Positions 60,527-64,000 of a stretch of DNA of 64,000 bases are shown in pieces. Source of the DNA: Chaetoceros tenuissimus (lineage: Eukaryota; Bacillariophyta; Thalassiosirophyceae; Chaetocerotales; Chaetocerotaceae); the NCBI GenBank assembly GCA_021927905.1, contig BLLK01000055.1, forward strand, positions 124,001-188,000. Reading direction: 5' to 3'. Each line of letters opens with the position of its first letter. The stretch's first letter is position 1. The position numbers were made by a program, and so were the translations under genes. Under the pieces are notes generated by a model. The model saw only the letters and a program-made list of their open reading frames with translations, was not told the origin of the DNA and searched no databases.

Positions 60527-62371
60527 ATGGCTGACAACGCACAACTTGAACTTCCCACTGAAATTATTACAGTTTGGACGCTGCTCAAGCTTTGTTTTGG
60601 AAATGCTGATGCAACTTCAAATATATATGGAGAACATAAAACAATGTGGAGTGACAGAAGCAATGGTTTCCCGTTAGACACAAGTGAGTTTCGTAAAGGT
60701 AGTGCTCTCTATGAAGCGATTAAGCAATATTGGAATCATCCTCCATCTCAGTATAATGTTGCCTGTTTCTATGGAGAAGTAGATGACCATGGTCAACCAA
60801 TAACCTTTCGGCATCGGTGTAGAATAGTTGATCTTATCGAAGGCACACGTTTTGTTGAAGCTGGTTATATCGTTGAATTAGTTGGTGAGGATGTTGATCC
60901 GAATCCCCAAAAAAGCTACATTTTGAAAGATGATGTGGATGAAGCTTTGGAAGAGTACTACAATAGAAGAAGAATCGAAGCTGAAGTAGCTCAAATAGAG
61001 GAGGAGGATGAAGATCAAAGAATCGAAGCTGCAGTAGCTCAAGTAGACGAAGACAATGAAGATCAAAGAATCGAAGCTGCAGTAGCTCAAATAGAGGAGG
61101 ACGATGAAGATCAAGCTCCTCCTGTTATGCAAGAAGCTGGTTTAGTCGACAATATCGATGAAAATCAAGCTTCTCCTGTTATACAAGAAGCTGCACCTTC
61201 TGAAGTGAATGAAGAGAAGGAAGAGGATACTTCTGGACTCGATGATAATTTGGAGGAGGACGAAAGTCCAAGCAAGGACCGCCAACTCAGCAAGAAGGGC
61301 AAAGAAGAATCTTCCGATCTCAATGAAGACCACGATTTAGAAAGTAGAAGTGAAGGTGCAAGCAAGGATCATCTTTCTGCAGCTCGAATAGAGGATCGAA
61401 ACAATTCCTCTGAAGTCAGCGACGAACATGAACAAGACAATGAACCTGAAGGAGCACAACCAGCTGAGCCTGATCAAGATGAATTTATGGATATCTTTCT
61501 TGAGGACATTAATATGGAAAGATTGACAAGTCCTGTCAATCGACTTCTCGGGGAAGTTCAAATTCCGAGCCCTTACAGAAACTGTGAAGCCGAAGCTCGC
61601 ACAGCTGTCGCAAATAATCTCGTACATCTCCATCATTCCCCAATTCTCACTTCCATAGAGCAGTCTCCCCAAAACAATGCCGCAACTACTCAAAATGATG
61701 ATGAAAATACTTCAAACTTTGACAATACTTTGTTTTCCGGTTCAACTATTCAACCACCTCCCAGACCATCCTCGGCGCCTCCGGTTTTGATTCATCCCCG
61801 ACCTTCTTCTGAACCATCAGCAATTGGTACTGCGAGACCTTCCATCCCCACAGCTACATCAAATCATGGACGTACTATTCCTACTGCTGCTCAAAATAAT
61901 AATTTACTTCAACAATTCAGTTTAAGTACAGCACAACAGCAACTCACTATTAATGAAAATCTACGAAGAGGTGACGAAGAAGAACATCATCCTCCTGTCA
62001 TGCACGAAGCTGAAGTACCTCCAGTACAAGAACAAAACAATGAACTCGGACAAGCACCAGTTCAAGAAAGAAATCATCAAGAAGAATCAGCACAAGACTC
62101 AGATGATGAATCCAATGGCAATATGTCATATGTTGCAGGTCGAGCAAGGTTTTATAGTGAAGATGACAGTAGTATTGACAACTTTGTCTTTGAAAGTGGA
62201 TGGGGAAGCGAATATGATGGCGACGAAGGTCCTGATCCAGGCGTTGTAGAACCTCATGAGGCAGCCAGATTTAGAAGGTTAGAACAAGAAGAACGAGAAC
62301 GTCAACAACGACTGCAAGAACAACGCCAACAGCAGCAACAACAACAAAATCAACGGAATCAGCAGAACTAA
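60527..62371 (+). CDS. Acidic, Gln-rich protein with the RING-family N-terminal domain
   Basis: Intronless, 614 aa. Residues about 1-130 match the shared domain: LPTEIITVWTLLKLCFGNAD, GSALYEAIKQYWNHPPS, YNVACFYGE and AGYIVELVGEDVD. Three 16-residue repeats of the type RIEAAVAQ-acidic-DEDQ follow (60971-61114). Then comes a long acidic and Pro/Ser-rich disordered stretch and a Gln-rich C-terminus with coiled-coil character (RRLEQEERERQQRLQEQRQ). No RING. The composition suggests a scaffold or transcriptional co-regulator; this is inference. Divergent from the small paralog at 60.2 kb. Confidence 0.65.
   Translation: MADNAQLELPTEIITVWTLLKLCFGNADATSNIYGEHKTMWSDRSNGFPLDTSEFRKGSALYEAIKQYWNHPPSQYNVACFYGEVDDHGQPITFRHRCRIVDLIEGTRFVEAGYIVELVGEDVDPNPQKSYILKDDVDEALEEYYNRRRIEAEVAQIEEEDEDQRIEAAVAQVDEDNEDQRIEAAVAQIEEDDEDQAPPVMQEAGLVDNIDENQASPVIQEAAPSEVNEEKEEDTSGLDDNLEEDESPSKDRQLSKKGKEESSDLNEDHDLESRSEGASKDHLSAARIEDRNNSSEVSDEHEQDNEPEGAQPAEPDQDEFMDIFLEDINMERLTSPVNRLLGEVQIPSPYRNCEAEARTAVANNLVHLHHSPILTSIEQSPQNNAATTQNDDENTSNFDNTLFSGSTIQPPPRPSSAPPVLIHPRPSSEPSAIGTARPSIPTATSNHGRTIPTAAQNNNLLQQFSLSTAQQQLTINENLRRGDEEEHHPPVMHEAEVPPVQEQNNELGQAPVQERNHQEESAQDSDDESNGNMSYVAGRARFYSEDDSSIDNFVFESGWGSEYDGDEGPDPGVVEPHEAARFRRLEQEERERQQRLQEQRQQQQQQQNQRNQQN
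60971..61114 (+). repeat. 48-bp coding repeat, three copies
   Basis: Three tandem 48-bp units encoding 16 residues each: AGAATCGAAGCTG[AC]AGTAGC followed by acidic codons. Copies 2 and 3 differ at only a few bases. Confidence 0.9.
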
Positions 62372-62679
62372 CGGCATAAATAGGAAAGCTACTATTTTCC
62401 CGTAGTTTTCCACATTATACTTATTGTTACAACTTGTATAGAAAGTTTGTAGTTACTACTATAATATAAGAATTCATATTTACAAGTAGTATTTCCGCTT
62501 CAGGTAAAAATCATGTTACTTAGAAAACAAGGTAACCATTATTTACTCTTGTCTACAATGTTGCCAAGTCAAGATAGTTCCATAAACAAGTCCCATAATA
62601 GACAACAAACCACGTTCCTTCAAAGTAGGAAAAGAAGAATTACTTGTCCAAGCAGCAGTAACAAATATCGATCTATTAA
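62372..62679. other. Intergenic, no gene seen
   Basis: Beyond the acidic/Gln-rich gene. Open stretches are short and not protein-like. Confidence 0.35.
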
Positions 62680-63350
62680 AAGATGGCAAATCAATCTTTT
62701 AAAAATTTGTCATTTGGAAAATCTATCATGCAAAGCATTTGCAATCTTGGTCATGTACCCACCACAAAGCACATTGTATCCATCATATCCATTCCAATCG
62801 CATTCAACATGGCAAAACTGCTTCTTAGTAAAACATGGCTGGTCATTCTCTCAATGAATTCATGAATGACAATTGATCAGTTGCCAGAAAAGATAGAGTA
62901 ACAAATTGGAGCTAGATATTCCAAACTCTTGTCTTTTTGTTGCAAAAGGATGGTATGGAATCCAGCAAGACCAACAAAATAGGAAGAAATGACTCCAAGT
63001 AGATACACAAAGAGCTTGTCGCATCATGGTTGCAAAGTTTGAGTACAAGACCATGGCAACATTTGCTACTCCCGTCTGAATGTGAGGATAAAGATGAATC
63101 TACTCTTTCCATCTGCTGGAATATAAACTGTTTTAGGCTTTTCTTCAATAGAGATGAAGACGTGTGATTCTCCGATTTGTCCCGGATTGAATCTTTTGGT
63201 GGGATATATTAAAGCGGATCCCTTCTTGAAGAAACCCCCTTGGAATCTTCAAGCTATGGAGTCATCTTCTGTCGTTACTTCAATTGTTCCAGAACTGATG
63301 AAATACGCATTCTTTTCGCTCGATAATTATCTTTGTTTTACATCAAACGC
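62680..63350 (-). pseudogene. Decayed minus-strand membrane-protein-like coding stretch
   Basis: In minus-strand translation, protein-like segments occur with frame breaks and stops between: KGSALIYPTKRFNPGQIG, VFISIEEKPKTVYIPADG, YLLGVISSYFVGLAGFHT, then RSSFAMLNAIGMDMMD. Several hydrophobic stretches suggest membrane helices. It may be a pseudogene of a transporter-like or multispan protein, but I recognise no family and cannot rule out coincidence. Confidence 0.3.
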
Positions 63351-63355
63351 ATGAT

Positions 63356-64000
63356 CTAGTGAATAATGCTTTTTGAAACATTCTCTCCTATGTTCATGTT
63401 TGAAAAGCCAGAAAGGTAATGTTTTAGATTTTCCGAACTTTCATCACAATGGCCGATTCTTCTCTGTCTGAAGCACGCTTTTGTTTTATTGTTGAGATGT
63501 GTTGTGTTTTGGCTTCTGTGCGTTATTCTGAGATGTATGTACGACATGGTCGTGTTTACGTCCACATTGTTTCTAAGTTAGCTAGAGACTAACAATGACG
63601 AGCGTCGTAAAAAACATGAAAGCTTCTTCTTTCCTCTTCCTTTCTTCTTTCCTACTTTACCCAAATCTGAGATTTCCGCGCGACGCTGCTCTCTAGCCTT
63701 CAAAGAGCTTTGTCGGGTGGGTGAGGACTCGTCTAATGCAACAGAGAAGGCTGCGAACTAGGAGGAGTTGATGTACTTCTTGCAATCATAAGAAAGTGAG
63801 TTCTAGTAGTTGAGATGCCTCTACTGCATGAGTGCTGCTGGCTGTCTCGGCTGTGCCTGAAAGCTATGCTACGCAAACGGTCCTGGGAAGTGATTCCCAT
63901 TCTCCGCCTACGTGGCAGTGGAATTCGCAGGCTTTGTTGGCTTGTCGCTAGCTAGCTAACACTACTCGTTCTCGTATTTACCAAACTCTGACAATAGTAA
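63356..64000. other. Terminal interval, no gene seen
   Basis: No intact or protein-like frame. The base composition becomes more balanced towards the end (about 63661-63960). An upstream region of the next gene may start here. Confidence 0.4.

Noticed and set aside
62513-62857. Plus-strand open frame of 114 codons
   Set aside because: Composition is non-coding, and the opposite strand holds the more protein-like (though broken) stretch.

Overview
This is a nuclear window from a photosynthetic stramenopile, most probably a diatom. The evidence is short GT-AG introns of about 60-95 bp (16 in the models below), bipartite plastid presequences (signal peptide followed by an aromatic residue) on two genes, a ubiquitin precursor with a signal peptide of the kind used by the periplastid SELMA system, and stramenopile-style proteins such as BspA-like LRR and PDZ proteins with low-complexity arms. 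The DNA is AT-rich by eye. No rRNA, tRNA or CRISPR array was recognised.

Layout. 0-8 kb: a kinesin-13, a small frameshifted membrane protein, a Tudor-like chromatin protein, a GT32-type glycosyltransferase, a heptanucleotide repeat and an armadillo protein with an N-myristoylation-type start. 7.8-16 kb: a five-exon XMAP215/Dis1 TOG-domain gene (2632 aa) with a triplicated N-terminal module. 16-32 kb: two LRR paralogs (one frameshifted), a type II membrane protein, two PDZ proteins with a shared architecture, a plastid-type ubiquitin fused to a tail through tandem splice acceptors, a plastid membrane protein, and an F-box-like protein. 32-41 kb: a plastid ABC-F ATPase, the tri-snRNP protein SART1/Snu66 with two Hub1-binding (HIND) motifs, an OSCA/TMEM63 channel and a two-RRM protein. 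41.9-45.6 kb: three head-to-tail copies of a 1226-bp terminal-inverted-repeat element, bounded by an 8-bp direct repeat. 45.9-51.7 kb: a TPR-like protein, a ParB/sulfiredoxin-fold protein, a CCDC137-like nucleolar protein and an ADCK/UbiB kinase.

52-60.5 kb is an unstable, duplication-rich block. It holds a RING-finger gene and two relatives lacking the RING, two degraded inverted copies of SART1 segments, a second Tudor-like gene, and several gene remnants. 62.4-64 kb has no intact gene, only what looks like a decayed membrane-protein gene.

Themes. Microtubule dynamics (kinesin-13 with XMAP215) and ubiquitin-like biology (periplastid ubiquitin, HIND motifs, RING E3) recur. The most noteworthy points are the ubiquitin gene, whose two in-frame acceptors each supply the terminal Arg-Gly-Gly; the TIR-element triplet with unusual 6-bp spacers; and the RING-associated N-terminal domain family. 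Splice sites were assigned by eye from GT-AG signals and reading-frame continuity; no transcript data were available.
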